From the NCBI RefSeq assembly GCF_023101685.1, contig NZ_CP082165.1, forward strand, positions 124,001 to 188,000: a DNA stretch of 64,000 nucleotides, written 5' to 3'. This stretch comes from Bradyrhizobium sp. 186. GTDB lineage: Bacteria; Pseudomonadota; Alphaproteobacteria; Rhizobiales; Xanthobacteraceae. Position 1 is the stretch's first letter. Every line of letters begins with the position of its first letter. A model generated the notes under the pieces. The model made no database searches, was not told where the DNA came from, and saw nothing but the letters and a program-made list of their open reading frames with translations. Made by a program: the position numbers and the translations under genes. Positions 43,897 to 52,929 of this stretch are shown piece by piece.

Positions 43897-45114
43897 ATGA
43901 GACTCGACATGCGTTCGTTGAGTGTCGTCCTGCTGTCGGGCTTGCTCGTGTCGTTCGCCAATGGCGTTGCGATGGCCCAGAAGAAATACGACGTGGGAGT
44001 GACCGACACGACCATCAAGATTGGCAACATAATGCCTTATAGCGGCCCGGCATCAGCATATGCTGCCATCGGCAAAACCGAGGCCGCTTATTTCAAAATG
44101 ATGAACGACCAGGGCGGCATTAACGGTCGAAAGATCGATTTTGTCACCTATGACGACGGTTTCAGTCCACCCAAAACAGTCGAGCAAGCTCGCAAGCTGA
44201 TCGAATCTGACGAGGTGTTTGCTCTCTTCAACGTTGTCGGGACGGCTGGAAACGCCGCGATCCAGAAGTACGTCAATTCCAAGAAAGTACCGCACCTCTT
44301 CATCTCGAGCGGCGGCGCCAGGTTCGATGATCCGGAACACTCGCCCTGGAGCATGGCCTGGTGGCCCGGATACATCAGCGAAGCGACAATCTACGCGAAA
44401 TACATCCAGCAGAACTATCCGACGAAGACGGTCGGTATTCTTTATCAAAATGACGACTCCGGCAAAGACTACATAGCGGGATTCCGTCAGGCCTTCGGAG
44501 CCGAGGCCGACAAGAAAATCGTCATCGCCCTTCCGTACGAGGTAACAACACCATCGGTCGATTCACAGGTGGTGCAGATCAGATCTGCCAACGTCGAAAT
44601 CTTCGTCAATCTCTCCACGCCGAAGTTCGCTGCGCAGGCGATCAAGAAGATCGGCGAACTTGGATGGAAGCCGATCCAGTTCCTGGGCAATGCGTCGGCA
44701 TCTACCCAGACGACGATGTCAGCAGCAGGGATCGACGCTTCGCGGGGAATTATCAGTGCCGTGTACCTGAAAGACCCTGCGGATCCTCGGTGGGCCAATG
44801 ACGAGGGCGTCCGGCAGTTCCGCGCCTTCATGACGAAATACTACCCGGATGGTGACCAGGAAAACGGCACGACCGTGTTCGGTTATGGCGCGGCCAAAGC
44901 ATTCACCGAAGTTCTCAAGAAGTGCGGCGATGATCTCACGCGAGGGAATCTTATGAAGCAGATGACGAGCCTCGACATGGAGATCGATGTCTATCTTCCC
45001 GGCATCAAGATCCGCACCAGCAAGACCGACTACTCGCCGATCGACCAGCTGCAGCCCGTTAAGTTCAACGGTCAGCGCTTCGAGCCCTTCGGCGACGTGA
45101 TCGGCAGCAAGTAG
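43897..45114 (+). CDS. ABC transporter substrate-binding protein, branched-chain amino acid type, 405 aa
   Basis: Periplasmic binding protein (Leu/Ile/Val type). A signal peptide ends near residue 28 (VAMAQ-KKYD). Then IKIGNIMPYSGPASAYAAIG and FKMMNDQGGINGRKIDFVTY, typical of the first lobe. GGGGAGG lies before ATG 43897, whereas the upstream ATG 43876 lacks a site. No permease or ATPase genes accompany it in this operon; it would have to use the system at 56229-59649 or one elsewhere. Confidence 0.92.
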   Translation: MRLDMRSLSVVLLSGLLVSFANGVAMAQKKYDVGVTDTTIKIGNIMPYSGPASAYAAIGKTEAAYFKMMNDQGGINGRKIDFVTYDDGFSPPKTVEQARKLIESDEVFALFNVVGTAGNAAIQKYVNSKKVPHLFISSGGARFDDPEHSPWSMAWWPGYISEATIYAKYIQQNYPTKTVGILYQNDDSGKDYIAGFRQAFGAEADKKIVIALPYEVTTPSVDSQVVQIRSANVEIFVNLSTPKFAAQAIKKIGELGWKPIQFLGNASASTQTTMSAAGIDASRGIISAVYLKDPADPRWANDEGVRQFRAFMTKYYPDGDQENGTTVFGYGAAKAFTEVLKKCGDDLTRGNLMKQMTSLDMEIDVYLPGIKIRTSKTDYSPIDQLQPVKFNGQRFEPFGDVIGSK

Positions 45115-45124
45115 GAGACAAGAC

Positions 45125-45928
45125 ATGACCTCACTCCAAGGACAAACAGCGTTGGTGACAGGCGGTGCCGGCGGAATCGGCTCGGCAATCTGTCGACGCC
45201 TTTCGGTGGACGGCGCACTGGTCGTGGTTGCCGACCTCGATGGTGAGAAGGCGGATCGTGTAGCGCGCGGCATCGTATCCGATGGCGGTCGCGCGGTCGG
45301 GATCGGACTCGATATCACGGACCGCGATCAATGGAGAGCGGCCATTGCTGAGACGACGCGGATCGCCGGCGGATTGAACATTCTCGTGAACAACGCCGGC
45401 GGCGCAAGAATCAAGCCGTTCGAAGCCCTCTCAGCCGAGGATTGGAAGCACGACATCGATGTGAATCTGAACGGCGCGTTCCTGGGCATCAAGGAGGCAT
45501 TCGACGTTATGCGTCAGACTGCAAGCGAGTCCGCCTCTGGGGGCGCCATCATCAACATTGCGTCTGTCTCTGCGCTGAAGGGATCGCCCGGCATGCCTGC
45601 TTATTCGGCGGGCAAGGGCGGCTTGCGATTATTCACAAAGGCTATTGCGGTCGATTTCGCACGCCGCGGCTATCGGATACGAGTGAACTCTGTCTATCCG
45701 GGCCTGATCGATACGCCACTAACGAAGCCCCTGTTTGAGAGCCAACTTAAGCCCGGCTCAGAAGAGAGCCTCGAAGCGGCTCGTTCGCGGATCCTTCAGC
45801 AATACCCAATCGGTCGTATTGGCAGGCCGGACGAAATAGCAAGCGTGGTCAGATTTCTGGCCGGAGACGACTCTTCGTACATGGTGGGAGCCGAATTGGT
45901 CGTCGATGGCGGTCTAACGGCGGCATGA
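45125..45928 (+). CDS. SDR-family oxidoreductase, 267 aa
   Basis: Short-chain dehydrogenase with TGGAGGIG near 12-19, NNAGGA near 89-94, Ser in INIASVSALKG, YSAGK with catalytic Tyr and Lys, and PGLIDTPL. C-terminus SSYMVGAELVVDGG. AGGAGA precedes ATG 45125, ten bases after the binding-protein stop, so it is in the same operon. Confidence 0.93.
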   Translation: MTSLQGQTALVTGGAGGIGSAICRRLSVDGALVVVADLDGEKADRVARGIVSDGGRAVGIGLDITDRDQWRAAIAETTRIAGGLNILVNNAGGARIKPFEALSAEDWKHDIDVNLNGAFLGIKEAFDVMRQTASESASGGAIINIASVSALKGSPGMPAYSAGKGGLRLFTKAIAVDFARRGYRIRVNSVYPGLIDTPLTKPLFESQLKPGSEESLEAARSRILQQYPIGRIGRPDEIASVVRFLAGDDSSYMVGAELVVDGGLTAA

Positions 45929-45941
45929 TGAAAGCTTCGCG

Positions 45942-46760
45942 ATGAAAGCCGAACAGTTATTTGACGTAAAGGACAATATCGTCGCCATTACCGGCGCCGC
46001 GAGTGGAATTGGCCTAGCTATAGCGGAGGTCTTGGCGGCCAATCAAGCGAGACTGGTACTTTTTGATATCGACAAGGCGTCGCTCGCCGTCGCTTCCGAC
46101 CGTCTTACGCAGAATGGCGCCGAAGTCTTCGTAAGGGCGGCCGATGTACGTGATCGCGAGGCCTTGAGGCAGGCATTTGATGAGGCGGTCGCTCACTACG
46201 GAGCCCTCGACACTGTATTCGCCAACGCTGGCATTGGTGCAGGCCCAGGCTTTGTTGGCGTTGAGGGGGCCCGCTATCCGGGAGGCGCATTTGAAGCGAT
46301 CACTGACAACCATTGGGACGATGTTATCGCGGTGAACTTAAGTGGAGTGTTTGTGACAATTCAAGCTGCCGCCCGACATATGAAGCCACGTCGTAAGGGG
46401 CGCATTATCGTCACCACGTCGATTGCTTCGTTCCGTAACCAAGGCTGGATTGGCACACCATACATGCCGGCAAAGGCGGGTGCGGCTCATTTGGTCAGGC
46501 AGGCCGCTCTGGAGCTCGCTGAGTTTAACATCACGGTAAATGCCATCGCGCCAGGGGCTTTCGCCACCAACATCGGCGGTGGTCGATTAAGGTCCGCGGA
46601 AGTCGCTGCAGCTGTCAGCAGAGGAATTCCATTGGGGCGGGTCGCCGAACCTCGAGATGTCCAAGGGCTCGCCCTATTTCTCGCGTCCAGAGCCGCAAGT
46701 TTCGTAACCGGCGTCGAGATTCCCATCGATGGCGGAGCTTCGCTTGGGAGGGGCTCTTGA
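45942..46760 (+). CDS. SDR-family oxidoreductase, 272 aa
   Basis: Second SDR of the operon: TGAASGIG near 17-24, FANAGIGAG, Ser in TTSIASFRNQG, YMPAK with catalytic Tyr and Lys, and FVTGVEIPIDGG at the end. Only about 30 percent alike by eye to its neighbour, so not a recent duplicate. Gap of 13 bases; translation is probably coupled. Two different SDRs in sequence suggest two oxidation or reduction steps. Confidence 0.92.
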   Translation: MKAEQLFDVKDNIVAITGAASGIGLAIAEVLAANQARLVLFDIDKASLAVASDRLTQNGAEVFVRAADVRDREALRQAFDEAVAHYGALDTVFANAGIGAGPGFVGVEGARYPGGAFEAITDNHWDDVIAVNLSGVFVTIQAAARHMKPRRKGRIIVTTSIASFRNQGWIGTPYMPAKAGAAHLVRQAALELAEFNITVNAIAPGAFATNIGGGRLRSAEVAAAVSRGIPLGRVAEPRDVQGLALFLASRAASFVTGVEIPIDGGASLGRGS

Positions 46761-46802
46761 GGCCATCAAGATCAAGCGTGGTTCGGTATGTGAGGTGACG
46801 CT

Positions 46803-47426
46803 ATGAAAAAACCATACATCGTGGCTCTGGGAGGCACTACACGGTCGGGCTCGTCGACCCAGAAGGCGCTCGCGCTTTGTCTCCGTGAAGTGGCATTAAT
46901 GGGGGGAGAAACGCACCTGGTCAGCGGCGCCGATCTCGACCTGCCGCCATACACACCGGGCGCCAAACTCGCCGTTGGAGCGCAAAATATCGTAGCCGAA
47001 CTTCGTCGCGCCGACGGAGTGATCGTAGGGACGCCAGGCTATCACGGCGGGATTTCAGGCCTTGTCAAAAACGCGCTCGACTACGTCGAGGAACTCAGAT
47101 CGGACACAAGGCCCTATTTGGAAGGACGAGCCGTCGGTTGTGTTGTGACCGCCGCAGGCGAGCAAGGTGCCGTCTCGACGCTGCTGGCACTTCGTTCGGT
47201 CGTCCATGCTCTAAGAGGATGGCCAACCCCATTGGGAGCGGCGATCGTCACTGTTGGAGAAACATTCGATGCAGCGGGACAATGCCTGTCCGAAAAAGTC
47301 GATGTGCAGCTAAGGACTCTGTCCCAACAGGTGCTGCTCTATGCGAAGCGACAAAGTTGTGAGGCTCAGCTCAACCTTGCCGGCCCAAAATCTCCCGAGA
47401 TATCGAGCGATAGATATTGCTCGTGA
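46803..47426 (+). CDS. NADPH-dependent FMN reductase, 207 aa
   Basis: Flavodoxin-like FMN reductase: LGGTTRSGSSTQKALALCLR near 9-28 binds the FMN phosphate, and GTPGYHGGISGLVKNALDYV near 79-98 contacts the flavin. GAGGTGACG lies before ATG 46803. Last gene of the MarR operon; it probably supplies FMNH2 to the luciferase-like oxidoreductase encoded first, a common two-component pairing. Confidence 0.9.
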   Translation: MKKPYIVALGGTTRSGSSTQKALALCLREVALMGGETHLVSGADLDLPPYTPGAKLAVGAQNIVAELRRADGVIVGTPGYHGGISGLVKNALDYVEELRSDTRPYLEGRAVGCVVTAAGEQGAVSTLLALRSVVHALRGWPTPLGAAIVTVGETFDAAGQCLSEKVDVQLRTLSQQVLLYAKRQSCEAQLNLAGPKSPEISSDRYCS

Positions 47427-47695
47427 TGTTCTAGGCACCAAGGAACTTAAGCGGGAGGTTCTGAATCGTGTTCAGACGACCGATAGTTGATGGCGGGCTC
47501 AAGAAAGGATGCACTGAGCGCGTGCCAAGGGCACCAGACCCGGTGGACACGGCTTTGAACGCGGTGGTGGGAGATTAGCGCTCTTAGTGTTACAACACAA
47601 TCCAACAACATAAGAGTCCGCGGTTTGGTCCCGAATGGCGCACGATTACCATCGCCCTTTTCCCAAAGTTCTCTACCGAGTTCCGCAAGAGTCCG

Positions 47696-48646
47696 TCAGG
47701 CCATCGTCTCCCTGCTAAACTTCTCACCTCGGAGCTTTGCGCGCCAAGTACCTTGCTCTACCAAGTCTGCGATTAGATCCGCTAACACGTGGGCCACGGC
47801 TTCGCTACCACGCATATTCATGGTTCGTTGAGAAACCACAACTGCGAGCGTCCATGATGGTACCGGATCTACGATCGGGATCGCCGCCATCTCGCCACGC
47901 GCCATCTCATCGACAAACGCAAAGTGCGGCATGATCGCCATGTAATTAGAACTACAGATCAACTTGGCGATGGCAGGCAGACTGTCGCAGTCCTTGACCG
48001 CAGGCGTTATGTCATGACGGGCGGCCAGTTGTTCTATCACGGTTCGAAGCACGTTCGGACGCCCCGGGAGGACGATGGGGAAATCAAACACTTTCTTGAA
48101 GGGCACGGATTTCCGTTTAGCTATCAAGCTGTTCTTGGGCACGAATAGCATCAAGTCTTCCGTCATCATCTCAGTCCACGCGACGTGCTCGAAAGCCTTG
48201 TGATCGTAGAGAAGCGCCACATCGAGACGACCCGCTTGTATGAATTCGTCAAGATATCCCGTCATTGCTTCGACGAGATGCAGCGTCACGTTTGGCAGGC
48301 GCTCGGCCATCACCCGAAACAGAGGCAGCGACAATCCGCGGCAGGCAGATGTCGGCAGCCCGACCGACACCCGACCTGATGGATCGGATGTCTGCGAACG
48401 CATGCTATCCTTGGCGTGGTCGAGTTCTTGAAGGATCCGGCGGGCGTGGTCGAATAGCTGCTGTCCGTGTTCGGTTGCGGTCACGCCTCTTGCGTGGCGT
48501 ACCAGAAGTTTGACGCCGAGTTCTTCCTCAAGGCTTTTGATTTGCTGACTGAGCGAAGGCTGCGCAATGCGAAGCACTTCAGCGGCGCGCGAGAAATTTC
48601 CACTTTCCGCGATCTGTACGAAGTACTTGAGCTGACGCAGATCCAT
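47696..48646 (-). CDS. LysR-family regulator, 316 aa
   Basis: N-terminal helix-turn-helix (MDLRQLKYFVQIAESGNFSR, QPSLSQQIKSLEEELGVKLL) and a full effector domain (about 90-300). The frame opens at 48700, but ATG 48646 starts the family sequence and follows AGGAACG. Resembles the NAC/CynR-like branch. It is divergent from the polyamine-type ABC operon at 48912. The 183-base region between them recurs before the second ABC operon at 54854, so this protein probably controls both. Confidence 0.92.
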   Translation of the reverse strand: MDLRQLKYFVQIAESGNFSRAAEVLRIAQPSLSQQIKSLEEELGVKLLVRHARGVTATEHGQQLFDHARRILQELDHAKDSMRSQTSDPSGRVSVGLPTSACRGLSLPLFRVMAERLPNVTLHLVEAMTGYLDEFIQAGRLDVALLYDHKAFEHVAWTEMMTEDLMLFVPKNSLIAKRKSVPFKKVFDFPIVLPGRPNVLRTVIEQLAARHDITPAVKDCDSLPAIAKLICSSNYMAIMPHFAFVDEMARGEMAAIPIVDPVPSWTLAVVVSQRTMNMRGSEAVAHVLADLIADLVEQGTWRAKLRGEKFSRETMA

Positions 48647-48699
48647 TGGCGTTCGTTCCTGATCGATACATTTGTGTGTCTGGGCAGCGGCTTCTGTCA

Positions 48700-48882
48700 A
48701 TCTGCTTTCAAAATGTGCATTTGTAAAAACTATTGCCTAGACTAAAAAATAAGACTTAAAAATCCGGTAGTTACGCCAAGATCATCTGCATCTAATGCGA
48801 GCATTCTAAACGCAATAGGTTTTGCCTATGCCTTTCATTGGAATTTGGTCTTTGTTCCACGAATTCCTTTGCCGTTAGCTCG
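48700..48882. repeat. Duplicated promoter region, copy 1
   Basis: Long direct repeat with 54611-54795. The first 40 bases differ at only two positions, and the stretch from AATGCGAGCAT to GTTAGCTCG is also almost identical; the middle is more diverged. It contains a LysR-type box at 48815-48829 (ATAGG and CCTAT around TTTTG, T-N11-A). It lies between the LysR gene and the first ABC operon. Confidence 0.85.
48815..48829. promoter_or_regulatory. LysR box ATAGG-N5-CCTAT, copy 1
   Basis: Inverted repeat ATAGG / CCTAT around TTTTG, giving T-N11-A. Identical in copy 2 at 54728-54742. Located about 83 bases before the first ABC operon start codon. Confidence 0.65.
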
Positions 48883-48911
48883 CCGGCGGAGATGGATGGG
48901 GAAACATAACG

Positions 48912-50060
48912 ATGACCGAATTCAAAGTTGCTGATCCGCGAGGGCTTCTTCGCACGACCCGACGCAATTTCGTGAAAGGTGCTGGTGCCGTTGCCGCGGC
49001 GGTCGCCACCGGCGTCGCCGGGACGGGCACTGCGTATGCGGACGACAGGGTGCTCAATCTCCTGTCCTGGCCCGGTCACGGTGACCCCGCCTTCGTGAAG
49101 CCGTTCGAGGACAAATACGGCGTCAAGGTCGTGGCCAAGGAGTATGTCGGCGGAGAGCCGATGCTCGCGCTGATGAACCAGTCTCCGCCCGGCACGTTTG
49201 ACGTGGTCCTGGCCGACGCCGAATATATCCACATGCTGCAGGAAGGCAGCCTGATCGACGCCTTGAACCCGGCGGACTTCCCACTTGCCGATTATTGGCC
49301 CGAGTTTCAGCATTTCCCGCTGCATTGGGCCGGTGACAAGCTCTATTCGGTGATGATCCGGTTTGGCTATCTCGGCATGGCCTACCGGAGCGACGCGCTG
49401 ACGGCCGACGACGTCAAGTCCTACAAGGCGCTCTGGAATCCCAAAGCGAAAGGCAAGGTTGGCTTCTTCGACTGGTACCTGCCCACTATGGGCTGCCTCA
49501 GTCTCCACGACGGCAACAAGCCGCCCTTCGACATCACTGATCCCGCCTTCGGTAAGCTCAAGAAGACATTGTTCTCGTTGAAGCCGCAGGAAAGCGGATT
49601 TTACAGCATGGCCGATCAGTTCGCGATGCTAACAAATGGCTCGGCGGCCGTCATTCCCGGCATCGGAGACTGGGTCGTTCTGCTGCTGCAGAAGAACGGC
49701 GTTCCGGTTGAGGCAGTGGTGCCAGAGGAGGGCGGTATCCAGTGGACCGAGTCGATGTCGGTCGTGTCGAGTTCGACCAAGAAGGATTTGGCGAAGGCTT
49801 TCATCCAATATGCGAGTTCGCCCGAGGGCCAGTTCCGCTCGGCGCGCCTGCCGGCCTACTGGGCATCCATCCCTAACAAGAAGGGATGGGAGCAGATGAA
49901 CAAGGAAGCTCCCACTGACGCCGTTAAGCTCCGTCACACCTTCGACAAGCGCAATGTCATGGACGAGTATAAAGACGGCAAGATTTTCATCCGGCAAACG
50001 CCCGTGAAGCAAAGCATCGAGGCCTGGAACGACGCCTGGTCTGAATTCAAGGCGATGTGA
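48912..50060 (+). CDS. ABC substrate-binding protein, PotD (polyamine) type, with Tat signal, 382 aa
   Basis: Periplasmic binding protein for a polyamine-like or other small nitrogenous compound. A twin-arginine signal (TTRRNFVKGAGAVAAAVATG) ends near residue 45 (AYADD). Then LNLLSWPGHGDPAFVKPFED, GTFDVVLADAEYIHMLQEG and AVIPGIGDWVVLLLQKNGV, as in the PotD/family 1 extracellular proteins. First gene of an operon with two permeases, an ATPase and an amidohydrolase. Confidence 0.92.
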   Translation: MTEFKVADPRGLLRTTRRNFVKGAGAVAAAVATGVAGTGTAYADDRVLNLLSWPGHGDPAFVKPFEDKYGVKVVAKEYVGGEPMLALMNQSPPGTFDVVLADAEYIHMLQEGSLIDALNPADFPLADYWPEFQHFPLHWAGDKLYSVMIRFGYLGMAYRSDALTADDVKSYKALWNPKAKGKVGFFDWYLPTMGCLSLHDGNKPPFDITDPAFGKLKKTLFSLKPQESGFYSMADQFAMLTNGSAAVIPGIGDWVVLLLQKNGVPVEAVVPEEGGIQWTESMSVVSSSTKKDLAKAFIQYASSPEGQFRSARLPAYWASIPNKKGWEQMNKEAPTDAVKLRHTFDKRNVMDEYKDGKIFIRQTPVKQSIEAWNDAWSEFKAM

Positions 50061-50124
50061 TCGAACTGCTCCGAACCCGGCGTTTGCGGCTCTACGTCGT
50101 ACTCCACGCTACTGCGGGTGCCCG

Positions 50125-51000
50125 ATGACCGACCAAGCCATATCCGAGCGATCGAAGGCGGCGGTGCGTCGCTTCGCTGTCGTGCTCGGCGCGCCGCCTT
50201 TGGTTTGGCAACTCCTGTTCTTCGTCGTGCCGCTCGGCTTCCTGCTCGCCATGAGTTTCTGGTCAGTGCGCAATTTCCGGCTGCAGCCAGATTTCACGTT
50301 TGCGAACTGGGTGACGATCTTCAAGGCGGACTTCTTCGCCAAGGCCTTCGTCCACACTTTGACGCTGTCGCTCCTGGCTGCCGTGCTATGCAGCCTGATT
50401 GCCTTTCCGACCGCCTACGCGATCGTATTCCGGGCCAAGGCCGCCACCCGCCGCCTGCTCATCTTCGCGTTGATCGTCCCGTTCTTCACCAGCTTCCCGG
50501 TTCGCATCTACTCCATGCAGGTGTTCTTTAGCCCGCCTGGCATTATCAACCATCTGATCGAACCCTTCGGATGGGGGCCTGTCCATGTGCTCAACACCTC
50601 GGCCGGGACGATGATCGGATTTCTCACCCTGACGTTGCCGCTCGTGGTGCTGCTCCAGACGCTGGCGCTCGGTGGTATTGATAAGACTCTGATCGAGGCC
50701 TCCCATAATTTGCGCTGCGGCCGCTTCCGCACGATCCTCACCGTGATCCTCCCTTCGGCTCGCGTCGGCCTGGTGTTGGCGGCGGCCTTCGCCTTCGTGC
50801 TGTGCTTTGGCGATTACATCTCACCGCAGCTGCTGGGCGGTTCGAGGCCGCCGACGCTCAGCATCCTGATCGCCGATCAGGTGAAATCCGGCAACAACTG
50901 GCCGCGGGCCTCGGTGGTTGCCGTCTCCATGATCGTCACCCTGATGGTGGTGCTCGGCGTCCTCATGCGTATTGCCTATGGTGGGAGGAGGGCGTCTTGA
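50125..51000 (+). CDS. ABC permease, PotB type, 291 aa
   Basis: Inner-membrane permease with six predicted helices. The cytoplasmic EAA-like loop reads LIEASHNLRCGRFRTILTVI near 188-207, where the ATPase docks. Helices follow the PotB pattern (PLVWQLLFFVVPLGFLLAMS at the first). The stop codon overlaps the start of the next permease. Confidence 0.92.
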   Translation: MTDQAISERSKAAVRRFAVVLGAPPLVWQLLFFVVPLGFLLAMSFWSVRNFRLQPDFTFANWVTIFKADFFAKAFVHTLTLSLLAAVLCSLIAFPTAYAIVFRAKAATRRLLIFALIVPFFTSFPVRIYSMQVFFSPPGIINHLIEPFGWGPVHVLNTSAGTMIGFLTLTLPLVVLLQTLALGGIDKTLIEASHNLRCGRFRTILTVILPSARVGLVLAAAFAFVLCFGDYISPQLLGGSRPPTLSILIADQVKSGNNWPRASVVAVSMIVTLMVVLGVLMRIAYGGRRAS

Positions 51001-51791
51001 AGGCTCATGACCTTCGCGAGAGGACGCGCGCGACCGCGCTCGGCGGCTGGACTGCGCTGGTGTTTCTGTTTGTGTTCGCTCCGATCGTGTCCACGGTCGT
51101 TTTTTCGTTCAACGCCGATCGCTTCCCCAGCCTGCCTTGGGGCGGGTTCAGCCTGGCTTGGTACGCCGCCGTTCTTAGCGATGACAGCGTGCGCCGCAGC
51201 CTGGTGAATAGCCTGATCGTGGCGGCGGCGACCGCCGCTATCGCGACCGTGCTTGGTTTCGCGGCGGCCTATGTGGATTACCGATTTCGCTTTTTCGGCA
51301 AGCCGGCCTACATGGCGCTCGCCTCGCTTCCACCAACGGTCCCGGTCGTCATCCTGGGTGTCGCCATGCTGACGTTCGAGGGAAGGATAGGACTGTCCGG
51401 CACCTTGGCAGGCGTGGTGGCGGGTCACGTGGTGCTCTGCTCGCCTTTCGCTATGGCGCTGGTGCGGATGCGGCTCGCCGATCTTGACCGTGACCTCGAG
51501 CCGGCTGCCTGGAATCTTGGCGCGACCGCCTGGACGAGCTTGCGCGAGATCGTGATCCCGTTCGCGCTGCCTTCCATCCTGGCCTCCCTCTTCATTACGG
51601 CCGCGGTCTCGTTCGACGAGTACATGATCGCCTGGTTCGTGTCCGGGCTTAACGAGACGCTGCCAGTGCGCGTGCTGGCGATGCTGCAGGGACAGGTAAG
51701 CCCGCGCATCAACGCGGTCGGCTCCCTGGTGTTCGCGGTCAGCGCGATCCTGGTCGTGCTCGCGCAAATTCTGACGAGACGGAAGGTCTGA
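50997..51791 (+). CDS. ABC permease, PotC type, 264 aa
   Basis: Second permease of the polyamine-type system, six predicted helices, docking loop DLEPAAWNLGATAWTSLREI. Start: TTG 50997 shares its last two bases with the previous stop (TTGA) and lies after GGGAGGAGG; the next candidates lie inside the first helix. An open frame extends further upstream inside the first permease gene but is not used. Confidence 0.9.
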   Translation: MKAHDLRERTRATALGGWTALVFLFVFAPIVSTVVFSFNADRFPSLPWGGFSLAWYAAVLSDDSVRRSLVNSLIVAAATAAIATVLGFAAAYVDYRFRFFGKPAYMALASLPPTVPVVILGVAMLTFEGRIGLSGTLAGVVAGHVVLCSPFAMALVRMRLADLDRDLEPAAWNLGATAWTSLREIVIPFALPSILASLFITAAVSFDEYMIAWFVSGLNETLPVRVLAMLQGQVSPRINAVGSLVFAVSAILVVLAQILTRRKV

Positions 51792-51819
51792 TGTCGGGCT
51801 GTTTCGAGGATCCGCCGCT

Positions 51820-52908
51820 ATGGCCGTGACCATGTTCGAGCTCCTGGACGTGGCCAAGCGCTTCGATGACCACGTCGCGGTCGCGGACGTGTCGTTGACC
51901 ATCGACAAAGGCGAGTTCGTCGCCCTCATGGGCCCGTCCGGCTGCGGCAAGACCACCACGCTGCGCATGATCGCCGGACTGGATCGCCCAAGCGCGGGTG
52001 ACATCCGCATGTGGGGCCGCAGTCTGATCGACGATCCGCCATGGGCGCGCGACACGCCGCTGGTGTGGCAGAGCTATGCGCTGTTTCCCTTCCTGTCGGT
52101 CCGCCGGAACGTTGAGTTCGGGCTCAAGCAGCGCGGGGCGCCGGCCGCAGTGCGGCGCGCCAAGGCGGACGACTGGATGGGCCGCATGGGAATCACACAG
52201 CTGGCGGATCGCTCGCCCGCCCAATTGTCCGGAGGCCAACGCCAACGCGTGGCCCTGGCGCGGGCACTGGCCACCGAACCAGAGGTTCTTTTGCTCGACG
52301 AGCCATTGAGCGCGCTCGACCCCCATCTCAAGGTTAAGATGCAGGCCGAATTGGTGCGATTGCACCGGGAGCTCGGCATCACTTTCATCTGCGTGACCCA
52401 CAGCCATTCCGAGGCCTTCGCCATGGCGGACCGTGTGGTCATCATGAACGAGGGCCGGGTGCAGCAGGTCGGAACGCCGCGCGATATCTACCGGCGGGCC
52501 GGCAACCGGTTCGTGGCGGAATTCATCGGCGGCAACAACATCCTGTTGGGGGCGGTGCGGTCGGTCGAGGGCGGCCAAGTCGTGATCGAGACCGGCGCCG
52601 GCCTGATCGCGGCTGAGCCGCAACAATCAATTACGGTCTCAGTGGGCCAATCCACCACCCTGGTGGTGGCGGTCGACCGGATCGCAATTACTCGATCCCG
52701 GCCGCCGGAGTCCGCCAATACCATCGCGGCGCGGGTCGCGACGCTGGAATTCATCGGCTCGACTGTCATGGTCTTCCTGGACGCTGCCAATGGCTTTGTG
52801 CTGCAGGCGCAGACCAGCCTGCGCGAGCTCGAAGCCGCGCCGCTTGCCGTCGGCGATGAGGTGCTGGCGCACTGGTCGCCGCGCGACGGCTACTTTCTCG
52901 ATTCTTGA
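51820..52908 (+). CDS. ABC ATP-binding protein, PotA type, 362 aa
   Basis: ATPase with Walker A GPSGCGKTT near 37-45, signature LSGGQRQRVALARAL near 138-152, Walker B LLLDEPLSALD near 160-170, and a C-terminal TOBE-like domain (about 240-360). Drives import by the two preceding permeases. Gap of 28 bases. Confidence 0.95.
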   Translation: MAVTMFELLDVAKRFDDHVAVADVSLTIDKGEFVALMGPSGCGKTTTLRMIAGLDRPSAGDIRMWGRSLIDDPPWARDTPLVWQSYALFPFLSVRRNVEFGLKQRGAPAAVRRAKADDWMGRMGITQLADRSPAQLSGGQRQRVALARALATEPEVLLLDEPLSALDPHLKVKMQAELVRLHRELGITFICVTHSHSEAFAMADRVVIMNEGRVQQVGTPRDIYRRAGNRFVAEFIGGNNILLGAVRSVEGGQVVIETGAGLIAAEPQQSITVSVGQSTTLVVAVDRIAITRSRPPESANTIAARVATLEFIGSTVMVFLDAANGFVLQAQTSLRELEAAPLAVGDEVLAHWSPRDGYFLDS

Positions 52909-52929
52909 ATCCGCAAACCGGAGACCAGC

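Noticed and set aside
50976..52055. Open frame of 359 codons on the minus strand
   Set aside because: Opposes the PotC-type permease and the PotA-type ATPase; low-complexity Arg/Asp/His composition and no start signal.
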